A DNA stretch of 8,775 nt from an uncultured Lachnospiraceae bacterium (GTDB taxonomy: Bacteria > Bacillota_A > Clostridia > Lachnospirales > Lachnospiraceae): assembly GCA_902766415.1 (NCBI GenBank), contig CACXDR010000402.1, forward strand, positions 1 to 8,775. Direction: 5' to 3'. A model generated the notes under the pieces. The model ran no database searches. It saw nothing but the letters and a program-made list of their open reading frames with translations, and had not been told where the DNA came from. Of this stretch, positions 1 to 6,580 are shown piece by piece. Position 1 is the stretch's first letter, and each line of letters starts with the position of its first letter. The translations under genes were made by a program, and so were the position numbers.

Positions 1-927
1 ACGGTCACCGTGAACGGCGGCTCCTGGTACGTGAAGTCGTCTGACGACGGGATGAACGCGAGGGAAAAGACGGAAAGCACGGAAACGGCGGAGGATACGG
101 CTGCGGCTTCGGCCGGGACTGCTGTGGCGGAGGCTGGCGCGGAGAAGGCTGCGGCGCCGGAGACCGCCATGGAAGGCGCGCCCCAGGGCGGCAGGATGAA
201 AGGCGGCATGGGCGGAGGGCCCGAAGGCGGCATGCGTGAAGGCGGCATGCCGGAGGGCGAAATGCCGGAAGGCGGCGGATCCGGGAGACCGGAAAACGGC
301 GGCTTCGGCGGCCGGGGCGGCTTTGGCGGCATGGGCCGGGAAGATATGGAGAGTGAACGCCTGAAGATGGAATACAACGAGAAGTGCGTGATCACCGTGA
401 ACGGCGGGTTCGTGCAGATCGACGCGGGCGGGGACGGCATCGACTCGAACGGGGATATCGTCCTGAACGGCGGCGAGGTCTACGTGAGCAGCTCGGATAT
501 GGGCATGGAATCCGCGCTCGACATGAACGGGGACACGTTCGTGAACGGCGGCACGCTGGTCGCGGCCGGGATGCAGGGGATGGCGGAGCCGCTGTCCGAC
601 GAGTCCGGGCAGGCGGTCGTCACCGTGTATTATGACACCGCGCAGGCGGCGGGGACGGAGCTTACCCTCACCGGCGCGGATGGCTCCGGGCTCGTCTCCT
701 GGACCGTGCCGAAGCAGTATTCCATGGTGCAGGTCTCCGCGCCTGGCCTCGAGACAGGCAAAAGCTGCACCGTGACGTCCGGCTCCGATGAGAAAACGAT
801 CGAGGTCACGGCCGTCAACACCTACGAAGGCACCGCCAGCCGGGGCGGCTTTGGCGGCGGCCGGGGCGGTTTCGGCCATGGGGACAGTCCCCATGGTCAA
901 ACACAAAAGCGGGAAAGTGTTGAGTAA
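1..927 (+). CDS. Carbohydrate-binding beta-helix (Cthe_2159-like) protein, 5' partial
   Basis: The frame is open from base 1, so the N-terminus lies outside the window; 308 residues are visible before the TAA at 925-927. Recurrent VNGG/LNGG turns (near residues 4, 130, 155 and 182) and motifs such as GGDGIDSNGDI are characteristic of the parallel beta-helix family annotated as Cthe_2159 or carbohydrate-binding domain protein, usually exported and cell-surface associated. Between the coils lies an Ala/Glu-rich stretch (about residues 20-57) and then a Gly/Met/Glu-rich low-complexity stretch (about 58-115). A beta-sandwich-like tail (VTVYYDT to VNTYEG) and a short Gly/Phe/Arg-rich run follow. 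The final residues, GHGDSPHG and onward, are encoded by a palindromic repeat and are probably not ancestral. No signal peptide can be seen because the start is missing. Polysaccharide binding is family knowledge only; the ligand is unknown. Confidence 0.8.
   Translation, partial: TVTVNGGSWYVKSSDDGMNAREKTESTETAEDTAAASAGTAVAEAGAEKAAAPETAMEGAPQGGRMKGGMGGGPEGGMREGGMPEGEMPEGGGSGRPENGGFGGRGGFGGMGREDMESERLKMEYNEKCVITVNGGFVQIDAGGDGIDSNGDIVLNGGEVYVSSSDMGMESALDMNGDTFVNGGTLVAAGMQGMAEPLSDESGQAVVTVYYDTAQAAGTELTLTGADGSGLVSWTVPKQYSMVQVSAPGLETGKSCTVTSGSDEKTIEVTAVNTYEGTASRGGFGGGRGGFGHGDSPHGQTQKRESVE
172..345 (+). repeat. Gly/Met/Glu-rich low-complexity coding repeat
   Basis: Within the first gene, short degenerate units built on GGC-GGC-ATG and ATG-CCG-GAA-GGC encode runs such as GGMREGGMPEGEMPEGG and then GGFGGRGGFGGMG. 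This is an imperfect in-frame repeat rather than an exact tandem array. Such Gly-rich inserts are common in this beta-helix family and probably form a flexible loop. Units of this kind can change copy number between strains. Confidence 0.6.
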
Positions 928-966
928 CAGGACAAATGTTGAGCCATGGGGACTGTCCCCATGGCC
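874..966. repeat. REP/BIME-like pair of 21-bp palindromes in inverted arrangement
   Basis: Positions 876-896 are a perfect palindrome of the half-site CCATGGGGAC around a central A. Positions 944-964 are the same palindrome with a central T, that is, its reverse complement. Flanking bases extend the match: GG before the first copy pairs with CC after the second, and TCAAACA after the first approximately matches TGTTGAG before the second. The 93-bp block therefore reads as one imperfect inverted repeat with arms of about 30 bp and a spacer of about 35 bp that contains the stop codon of the upstream gene. This architecture resembles REP/BIME elements mobilised by REP-associated tyrosine (IS200-like) transposases. 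No such transposase is in the window, so mobility is inferred. Confidence 0.75.
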
Positions 967-985
967 GACGAAAGCGAGTGCACAT

Positions 986-1008
986 GAGCAGAACCTGCGG
1001 TTCTGCTC
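986..1008. other. Short perfect hairpin inside intergenic repeat block
   Basis: GAGCAGAAC (986-994) pairs exactly with GTTCTGCTC (1000-1008) around CTGCG; the loop closes to three bases if C995 and G999 also pair. No T-tract follows on either strand, so it is not a terminator by itself. It lies within the 47-bp segment that interrupts the left arm of the long inverted repeat ending at 1105. Confidence 0.6.
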
Positions 1009-1030
1009 TGTACGTGCCCGCGCACTATAA

Positions 1031-1094
1031 GACGGAAAAAAACAGTGTACGGAGGAGGCCCGCAGGCTTCCTCCGTACACTGTTTTTTTCCGTC
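1031..1094. terminator. Strong bidirectional intrinsic terminator between convergent genes
   Basis: Positions 1031-1060 pair with 1065-1094 around a CGCA loop, in one continuous stem of about 30 bp with a single G-T wobble. The GC-rich core (CAGTGTACGGAGGAGGCC) is flanked by seven A on the left and seven T on the right. A T7 tract therefore follows the hairpin whichever strand is transcribed. It lies 104 bp after the stop of the beta-helix gene and 14 bp after the stop of the activase gene, as expected for a shared terminator of convergent units. Confidence 0.9.
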
Positions 1095-1107
1095 TTGCAC
1101 TCGCTCG

Positions 1108-4100
1108 TTAAACGCTCAGGTTTCGCATCGCGGTGGCGAGCATGAGCTTGATCCTGTTCAGCTGGTTCACCTCGGACGCGCCGGGGTCATAGTCGACGGC
1201 GATGATGTTGGCGTTCGGGTAGGCAGCGCGGAGCTGCTTTATGACGCCCTTGCCGACGACGTGGTTCGGCAGGCAGCCGAAGGGCTGCGTGCACACGATG
1301 TTTTCGGTCCCGCCCTCGATAAGCTCAAGCATCTCGCCGGTGAGGAACCAGCCCTCGCCGGTCATGTTGCCGAGGGAAACGAACTCCTCCGCCATCTCCG
1401 CCATGTGGCGGATGTCGCCGGGCGCCGTGAAATGCTTCGAGGCGGCGAGCGCCTTCCGCGCGTCGGCGCGGAACCAGTCCATGAGCCGGATCCCCTGGTT
1501 GCAGAGGAACGCGGACTTCTTCGACCAGCCGAGGTTCTCGGCCTTGAAGTTCAGGTTGTAGAAGCTGTAGTAGAGGAAGTCCAGAAGGTCCGGCATGACC
1601 GCCTCCGCCCCCTCGCGCTCCAGAAGGTCCACGATGTGGTTGTTCGCGAGCGGCGAGAACTTGACGAGGATCTCGCCGACCACGCCGACCTTCGGCTTCT
1701 TCACCCCGGTCCGCGGCAGGGTGTCGAAGTCTTTGATCATGGCGCGGATGATGCGCCCGTACTCGCCCATGTCGGGCTGGCGCTTGGAGATCGCCTTCCT
1801 GCAGATCCTGTTCCACTTCGCGTGGAGCTTGTCTGCGCTTCCCGGGACCAGCTCGTAGGGCCTGGTCGCGTAGAGGCAGCGCATCATGACGTCGCCGTAG
1901 ACGCAGGCCTGGATGCATTTCACCGCCATGGGCAGGGTGATCTTAAAGCCCGGGTTCTTCTCCATGTTGCCCACGTTGACGGAGATGACCGGGATCTGCT
2001 GCATGCCGGCCTTCTCAAGGGCGCGGCGGATGAAGCCGATGTAGTTCGACGCGCGGCAGCCGCCGCCGGTCTGGCTCATGAAGACCGCGGTGTGCTTAAG
2101 GTCGTATTTCCCGGACTGCAGCGCCTCCATGATCTGCCCGATCGTGCAGAGCGACGGATAGCAGGCGTCGTTGTTCACGTATTTCAGCCCGACGTCGATC
2201 GCGCTCCGGCTGTCGTTGTCAAGCAGGACGACGTTGTAGCCGAACGCGCTGATCGCAGGCGCGAGCAGGTCGAAGTGGATGGGCGACATCTGCGGGCAGA
2301 GGATCGTGTAGCGCTCCTTCTGCATCTTCTTCGTGAAGAGCACGCGGTCGTACCGCGCGGACTTCACCTCGCGCCGGTAGTGCTTCCTGTCGCGCACGCG
2401 GAGCGCGGCGATCAGCGAGCGGATGCGGATCCTCGCGGCGCCGAGGTTCGAGACCTCGTCGATCTTTAAGACCGTGTAGATCTTCCCCGAGCCGGTCAGG
2501 ATATCCGAGACCTGGTCCGTGGTGACGGCGTCCAGGCCGCAGCCGAAGGAGTTCAGCTGGACAAGGTCCAGGAGCTCCGAATTCTTCACGTAGGAGGCCG
2601 CCGCGTAGAGACGCGAGTGGTACATCCACTGGTCCGAGACGATGACCGGCCGCTCCACCTTCCCGAGATGCGAGACGGAATCCTCCGTCAGCACCGCGAG
2701 CCCGAAGCTTGTGATCATGTCCGGGATTCCGTGGTGGATCTCCGGGTCCACGTGGTAGGGACGGCCCGCCAGCACGATCCCGTGGCGCCCGTGCTCCCGG
2801 CACCACGCGATAGCCGCCTCGCCCTGCGCCTCGATGTCCTTCTTCGCCATGAGAAGCTCGAGCCAGCCTGCGTGCGCCGCCTCGCGCACCTCGGCCTGGC
2901 CTATGCCGAACTCCTCCTGCATGATCCGGATGAGCTGGTTCGTGAGCACGGTCTCGTCCGTGAACGCCATGAACGGGTTCAGGAAGCGGACCCCGTACTC
3001 CTTGATCTCCTCGACGTTGTTCTTGATATTCTCCGCGTACGATGTGACGATGGGGCAGTTATAGTGGTTGCCGGCGTCCGGCTGCTCGTTCCGCTCGTAC
3101 GGGATGCACGGGTAGAAGATGGTCTTCACGCCGTTGCGGATGAGCCACGTCACGTGCCCGTGCGCGATCTTCGCGGGATAGCACTCCGACTCGCTCGGGA
3201 TGGACTCGATGCCCAGCTCGTACACCTTCCTCGACGATACCGGGGAAAGCACGGTGCGGAAGCCGAGCTTCTTAAAGAAGACCGCCCAGAACGGGAAGTC
3301 CTCGTACATGTTAAGGACGCGGGGGATGCCGATGACGCCCCGGGGAGCCGCTTCCTCCGCGAGCGCCTCGTAGCCGAAGATCCTCCGGAACTTGTACTCA
3401 AAGAGATTCGGGACGTCCTTCTTCTTCCGGTCGAGTCCCAGACCGCGCTCGCAGCGGTTGCCCGAAATGAACCGCCGCGCCCCGCCGAACTGGTTGATGG
3501 TCAGCACGCAGTGGTTGTTGCAGCCCTGGCAGCGGGTCATGGAGGTCCTGTACTGGAGGTCGATGATCCTGTCGATGGGGAGCATGGACGTGTCCTGCCC
3601 CTCGTAGCGCTCGCGCGCGATGAGCGCGGCGCCGAATGCGCCCATGATGCCGGCGATATCCGGGCGGATGCACTCGCAGCCCGCGATCCGCTCGAAGGCG
3701 CGGAGGACCGCGTCGTTATAGAAGGTCCCGCCCTGGACCACGATGTGCGAGCCGAGGCTCGCCGCGTCCGAGATCTTGATGACCTTGAAAAGCGCGTTCT
3801 TTATGACGGAGTACGCGAGGCCCGCGGAGATGTCCGCGACGGTCGCGCCCTCCTTCTGCGCCTGCTTGACGTTGGAATTCATGAAGACCGTGCAGCGGGT
3901 GCCGAGGTCCACCGGATCCTTCGCGAACAGCGCCTCCTTCGCGAAATCGTGGACGGAGAAGTCCAGGGACTTCGCGAACGTCTCGATAAAGGAGCCGCAG
4001 CCCGAGGAGCAGGCCTCGTTCAGCTGCACGCTGTCCACGGTCTGGTCCTTGATGCGGATGCACTTCATGTCCTGCCCGCCGATGTCCAGGATGCAGTCGA

Positions 4101-5409
4101 CGTCCGGCTCGAAGAAGGCGGCGGCGTAGTAGTGCGCGATGGTCTCCACCTCGCCCTCGTCCAGCATGAAGGCAGCCTTAAGAAGCGCCTCGCCGTACCC
4201 CGTGGAGCACGACCAGACGATCTGCGCGGCCGGGTTCATGCGCTCACGGATCTCCCGCATGGCGCGGATGGAGGTCGCGAGCGGGGAGCCCTCGTTGTTC
4301 GCGTAGAATTTATATAGAAGCGTTCCGTCCTCGCCGACCAGCGCGACCTTGGTCGTGGTGGAGCCGGCGTCGATCCCGAGGAACAGCTTCCCGGTATAGC
4401 TTTCAAAGTCCCCGGTCTTCACCGCGTGCTTTTCGTGGCGGCTGGTGAATTCCCGGTAGTCCTCCTCCGTGCGGAAGAGCGGCTCGAGGCGGGCCACCTC
4501 GTGGTCCATGGTGACGCCCTTCTTCAGGCGGTCGATGAGCTCGGAGGTGAGGACCTCCTTCACCCCGGCAGCGGAAGCGCCCGCATCGCCCCCCGCGCGG
4601 GTCCCCGGAACGCTTAAAAAGGCGTTCAGCGCGGAGCCGATGGCCGCGAAGAGGTGCGAGTTGTCCGGCGCGATGATGTATTCTCCCGTCAGGCGGAGCG
4701 TGCGGATGAAGGAATTCCTGAGCTCCGGGAGGAAATGCAGCGGACCTCCGAGGAACGCGACGTGGCCGCGGATGGGCTTCCCGCAGGCAAGGCCGGAGAT
4801 CGTCTGGTTCACGACTGCCTGGAAGATGGAGGCCGCAAGGTCCTCCTTGGTCGCGCCCGCGTTGATGAGGGGCTGGATGTCCGTCTTCGCGAACACGCCG
4901 CAGCGCGCCGCAATCGGGTAGATGGCTTTATAGTTTTTCGCGTACTCGTTCAGTCCCCCGGCGTCGGTCTGGAGGAGGGACGCCATCTGGTCGATGAACG
5001 AGCCGGTGCCGCCCGCGCAGATACCGTTCATGCGCTGGTCGATCCCGCCCGTAAAGTAGATGATCTTGGCATCCTCCCCGCCGAGCTCGATCGCGACGTC
5101 CGTCTGCGGCGCGTAGAACTTGAGCGCCGTGGCGACCGCCACGACCTCCTGCGTGAAGGTCACGCCGAGATGCTTCGCGCGCGTGAGCCCGCCGGAGCCC
5201 GTGATCATGGGGCGCACGGCAAGCGGCCCGAGCTTTTCCTCCGCCTTGAGGAGAAGCTGGGCGAGCGTCTCCTGGATGTTCGCGAAATGGCGTTCATAGT
5301 CGGAGAAGCATATATTTTTTTCTTCGTCAAGGATCGCGATCTTTACAGTCGTGGAACCGATATCGATCCCGAGCGTGAAGATCCCGCTTTTTTCTTTTCC
5401 GTTATCCAT
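1108..5409 (-). CDS. Fused tandem acyl-CoA dehydratase activase / dehydratase-like protein
   Basis: A protein of 1433 residues from ATG 5409 to TAA 1108. Module 1 (about 12-265) is an ASKHA-fold ATPase: [10 protein letters not shown] at 14-23, then GGEDAK, with C131 (CAGGTG) and C170 (CGVFAKTD). Module 2 (about 343-605) repeats this: [10 protein letters not shown] at 345-354, GGQDMK at 444-449, C467 and C506. Both Cys pairs are 39 apart, the spacing of Cys127/Cys166 that hold the [4Fe-4S] cluster in the Acidaminococcus activase HgdC. A Cys group (C627, C630, C634, C653), a DUF2229-type region (about 690-910) and a C-terminal module (about 1033-1433, C1083, C1088, C1118) resembling COG3581/dehydratase components follow. 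The family uses ATP to drive low-potential one-electron transfer to 2-hydroxyacyl-CoA dehydratases or related Fe-S proteins; the partner and substrate here are unknown. The frame extends to TTG 5439. I prefer ATG 5409, with GGAG 15 bases upstream, but ribosome-site evidence is weak for both. The protein is cytoplasmic, with no signal peptide or membrane segments. Confidence 0.88.
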   Translation of the reverse strand: MDNGKEKSGIFTLGIDIGSTTVKIAILDEEKNICFSDYERHFANIQETLAQLLLKAEEKLGPLAVRPMITGSGGLTRAKHLGVTFTQEVVAVATALKFYAPQTDVAIELGGEDAKIIYFTGGIDQRMNGICAGGTGSFIDQMASLLQTDAGGLNEYAKNYKAIYPIAARCGVFAKTDIQPLINAGATKEDLAASIFQAVVNQTISGLACGKPIRGHVAFLGGPLHFLPELRNSFIRTLRLTGEYIIAPDNSHLFAAIGSALNAFLSVPGTRAGGDAGASAAGVKEVLTSELIDRLKKGVTMDHEVARLEPLFRTEEDYREFTSRHEKHAVKTGDFESYTGKLFLGIDAGSTTTKVALVGEDGTLLYKFYANNEGSPLATSIRAMREIRERMNPAAQIVWSCSTGYGEALLKAAFMLDEGEVETIAHYYAAAFFEPDVDCILDIGGQDMKCIRIKDQTVDSVQLNEACSSGCGSFIETFAKSLDFSVHDFAKEALFAKDPVDLGTRCTVFMNSNVKQAQKEGATVADISAGLAYSVIKNALFKVIKISDAASLGSHIVVQGGTFYNDAVLRAFERIAGCECIRPDIAGIMGAFGAALIARERYEGQDTSMLPIDRIIDLQYRTSMTRCQGCNNHCVLTINQFGGARRFISGNRCERGLGLDRKKKDVPNLFEYKFRRIFGYEALAEEAAPRGVIGIPRVLNMYEDFPFWAVFFKKLGFRTVLSPVSSRKVYELGIESIPSESECYPAKIAHGHVTWLIRNGVKTIFYPCIPYERNEQPDAGNHYNCPIVTSYAENIKNNVEEIKEYGVRFLNPFMAFTDETVLTNQLIRIMQEEFGIGQAEVREAAHAGWLELLMAKKDIEAQGEAAIAWCREHGRHGIVLAGRPYHVDPEIHHGIPDMITSFGLAVLTEDSVSHLGKVERPVIVSDQWMYHSRLYAAASYVKNSELLDLVQLNSFGCGLDAVTTDQVSDILTGSGKIYTVLKIDEVSNLGAARIRIRSLIAALRVRDRKHYRREVKSARYDRVLFTKKMQKERYTILCPQMSPIHFDLLAPAISAFGYNVVLLDNDSRSAIDVGLKYVNNDACYPSLCTIGQIMEALQSGKYDLKHTAVFMSQTGGGCRASNYIGFIRRALEKAGMQQIPVISVNVGNMEKNPGFKITLPMAVKCIQACVYGDVMMRCLYATRPYELVPGSADKLHAKWNRICRKAISKRQPDMGEYGRIIRAMIKDFDTLPRTGVKKPKVGVVGEILVKFSPLANNHIVDLLEREGAEAVMPDLLDFLYYSFYNLNFKAENLGWSKKSAFLCNQGIRLMDWFRADARKALAASKHFTAPGDIRHMAEMAEEFVSLGNMTGEGWFLTGEMLELIEGGTENIVCTQPFGCLPNHVVGKGVIKQLRAAYPNANIIAVDYDPGASEVNQLNRIKLMLATAMRNLSV

Positions 5410-5455
5410 AGCTGACTGATCATACTCCGTGAAAGACAACTCAGGTCATCTTTTC

Positions 5456-5476
5456 CGGACTGTTCCTGACAGTCCG
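5456..5476 (-). promoter_or_regulatory. 5'-leader stem-loop of the activase gene
   Basis: CGGACTGT (5456-5463) pairs perfectly with ACAGTCCG (5469-5476) around a five-base loop. On the - strand it begins only a few bases after the predicted transcription start (near 5480), so it would form the very 5' end of the mRNA. No T-tract follows it. It could stabilise the transcript or be a protein-binding site; neither can be shown here. Confidence 0.5.
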
Positions 5477-5486
5477 TTAATAAGCA

Positions 5487-5515
5487 ATTTTAGCATAAGC
5501 GGAGCCTTTATTCAA
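5487..5515 (-). promoter_or_regulatory. Sigma-A promoter of the activase gene
   Basis: Read on the - strand, TTGAAT (5515-5510) and TAAAAT (5492-5487) are separated by 17 bp. TG one base before the -10 adds an extended -10 element. The predicted start is near 5480, giving a leader of about 70 nt to ATG 5409 or about 40 nt to TTG 5439. Confidence 0.7.
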
Positions 5516-5541
5516 TGAACACACTGGGGCGGGAAAGTCGT

Positions 5542-5571
5542 TTGACAAACACACAGGCGCGTTTTTATAAT
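5542..5571 (+). promoter_or_regulatory. Sigma-A promoter of the rhomboid-like gene
   Basis: The -35 is a perfect TTGACA (5542-5547) and the -10 a perfect TATAAT (5566-5571), with an 18-bp spacer. Transcription should begin near 5578. This rules out the in-frame ATG at 5570-5572, which lies inside the -10 box. The -35 sits in a small palindrome, GTTTG-A-CAAAC (5540-5550). The back-to-back activase promoter has its -35 only 26 bp away. Confidence 0.85.
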
Positions 5572-5602
5572 GGACTATATTTTTTTACAGAGATCAAATA
5601 AC

Positions 5603-5618
5603 GTCCCGCGGACGGGAC
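5603..5618 (+). promoter_or_regulatory. Leader hairpin upstream of the rhomboid-like gene
   Basis: GTCCCG (5603-5608) pairs with CGGGAC (5613-5618) around CGGA, midway in the predicted leader and just before the AGGGGAG ribosome site at 5626-5632. It is too short, and lacks a T-tract, to be a terminator. It may affect translation, but its role is not shown. Confidence 0.4.
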
Positions 5619-5635
5619 ATGACCCAGGGGAGCAT

Positions 5636-6505
5636 ATGGAATTTTTCAGAAAGCTTGAACTCAGGTTCGGAAAATACGCGGTGCCGGGCCTTATGCGCTT
5701 TTTTACCGCGCTCTACGCGGCGGGATTCGTGATCGCGGTGTGGAATCCCTACGCATATTATACGTATCTTGCGCTGGACCCTGCCCTTATCCTGAAGGGA
5801 CAGGTCTGGAGGCTCTTCACGTTCCTCATCTACCCGCCGAGCACCAGTATCCTCTGGGGCGTCCTGCTCCTTTGGGTCTATTTTTCCATCGGCATGACGC
5901 TGGAGCGCGTCTGGGGGACCTTCAAATTCAACGTGTTCATGTTCGCGGGCGTGTTCTTCCACATCCTGGCGGCCTTCATCCTGTATTTCGCGACCGGTTC
6001 CGTCTGGCCGCTCACGCCGTCGAACCTGAACCTGTCGATCTTCCTCGCGTTCGCGCTGACCTTCCCGGAGATGCAGTTCTACCTGTACTTCGTGATCCCG
6101 ATCAAGGCGAAATACCTCGCGGCCTTCTACTGTGTCCTTGAGGCCTACGCCTTTATCACAGGGAGCATGGTGGAGAAGGTCACCATCGTCCTCAGCCTCA
6201 TGAACCTCTTCCTGTTCCTCAAGGTGTCCGGGATCTTCGGAAGGTTTTCGCCGAAGGAGATGAAGCGCCGCGCGGATTTCAGGAAGGCTGCCGGCGGGGC
6301 GCCGGAGAGGAAGATCGTGAATATGGACAGGGCAGGCGCGGCCAATGCCGGAGCATCGTCCGGGAAGACGGCGCGCCACCGCTGCGCGGTCTGCGGGCGC
6401 ACGGAGCTTGACGCGCCGGAGCTGGAGTTCCGCTACTGCTCGAAATGCGCCGGAGATTACGAATACTGTATGGAGCACCTGTACACGCATACCCATGTAC
6501 AGTGA
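5636..6505 (+). CDS. Rhomboid/derlin-like membrane protein with C-terminal zinc ribbon
   Basis: A protein of 289 residues. The start is ATG 5636, with AGGGGAG at 5626-5632, and it lies downstream of the promoter at 5542-5571. Hydrophobic segments lie near residues 21-37, 71-89, 97-118, 131-145, 148-166 and 181-197. The motif GQVWRLFTFLIYP (55-67), after the first segment, is the W-R signature of rhomboid and derlin families. A catalytic G-x-S-x motif is absent: the equivalent segment reads SNLNLSIFLAFALTFPE. The last helix also has no His, so it looks like a pseudoprotease. After a basic Ala/Gly linker (about 205-248) comes a zinc ribbon, C250-x2-C253 and C268-x2-C271, then C278, H281, H285 and H287 as a possible second metal site. 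By family analogy the membrane domain could bind or deliver membrane substrates and the ribbon could bind a partner in the cytoplasm. It is probably cotranscribed with the decarboxylase gene 75 bp downstream. Confidence 0.78.
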   Translation: MEFFRKLELRFGKYAVPGLMRFFTALYAAGFVIAVWNPYAYYTYLALDPALILKGQVWRLFTFLIYPPSTSILWGVLLLWVYFSIGMTLERVWGTFKFNVFMFAGVFFHILAAFILYFATGSVWPLTPSNLNLSIFLAFALTFPEMQFYLYFVIPIKAKYLAAFYCVLEAYAFITGSMVEKVTIVLSLMNLFLFLKVSGIFGRFSPKEMKRRADFRKAAGGAPERKIVNMDRAGAANAGASSGKTARHRCAVCGRTELDAPELEFRYCSKCAGDYEYCMEHLYTHTHVQ

Positions 6506-6515
6506 TCATATGTCA

Positions 6516-6529
6516 CGCGCCGCGGCGCG
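6516..6529. repeat. 14-bp perfect GC palindrome between rhomboid-like and decarboxylase genes
   Basis: The bases CGCGCCGCGGCGCG form a perfect palindrome ten bases after the rhomboid-like stop codon. It could fold as a 5-bp stem with a CGCG loop in RNA. There is no T-tract, so I do not call it a terminator; an RNA-processing or stabilising hairpin is possible. Confidence 0.45.
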
Positions 6530-6540
6530 GACGTGTTACG

Positions 6541-6558
6541 CGCCGGGAGATCCCGGCG
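6541..6558 (+). promoter_or_regulatory. GC-rich hairpin just before decarboxylase ribosome site
   Basis: CGCCGGG (6541-6547) pairs with CCCGGCG (6552-6558) around AGAT. It is followed by the AAAGGA ribosome site at 6568-6573 and ATG 6581. With no U-run it is unlikely to terminate. With the palindrome at 6516-6529 it gives two consecutive stems between two probably cotranscribed genes. Confidence 0.45.
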
Positions 6559-6580
6559 TCCCGATAGAAAGGATCATGCA

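Noticed and set aside
172..345. Possible CRISPR or exact tandem array
   Set aside because: Units are imperfect, in frame with the protein and lack spacers; it is a Gly-rich coding repeat.
788..1145. Small open frames over the palindromic repeats (80, 67 and 69 residues)
   Set aside because: Their shared MGTVPM/GDCPHG-like residues are simply translations of the palindrome, not evidence of genes.
1045..2469. 474-residue + strand open frame
   Set aside because: It starts inside the terminator hairpin and runs antisense to the C-terminal module of the activase gene. Composition is shadow-like and no family motif is seen.
2617..4317. 566-residue + strand open frame antisense to the activase gene
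   Set aside because: It is a composition shadow. It is rich in Arg, Val, Asp, Leu and Ala with no domain motif and no ribosome site, and it is opposite well-supported family motifs.
4654..5415. 253-residue + strand open frame
   Set aside because: It is antisense to the first activase module; the - strand carries the recognised ATPase motifs.
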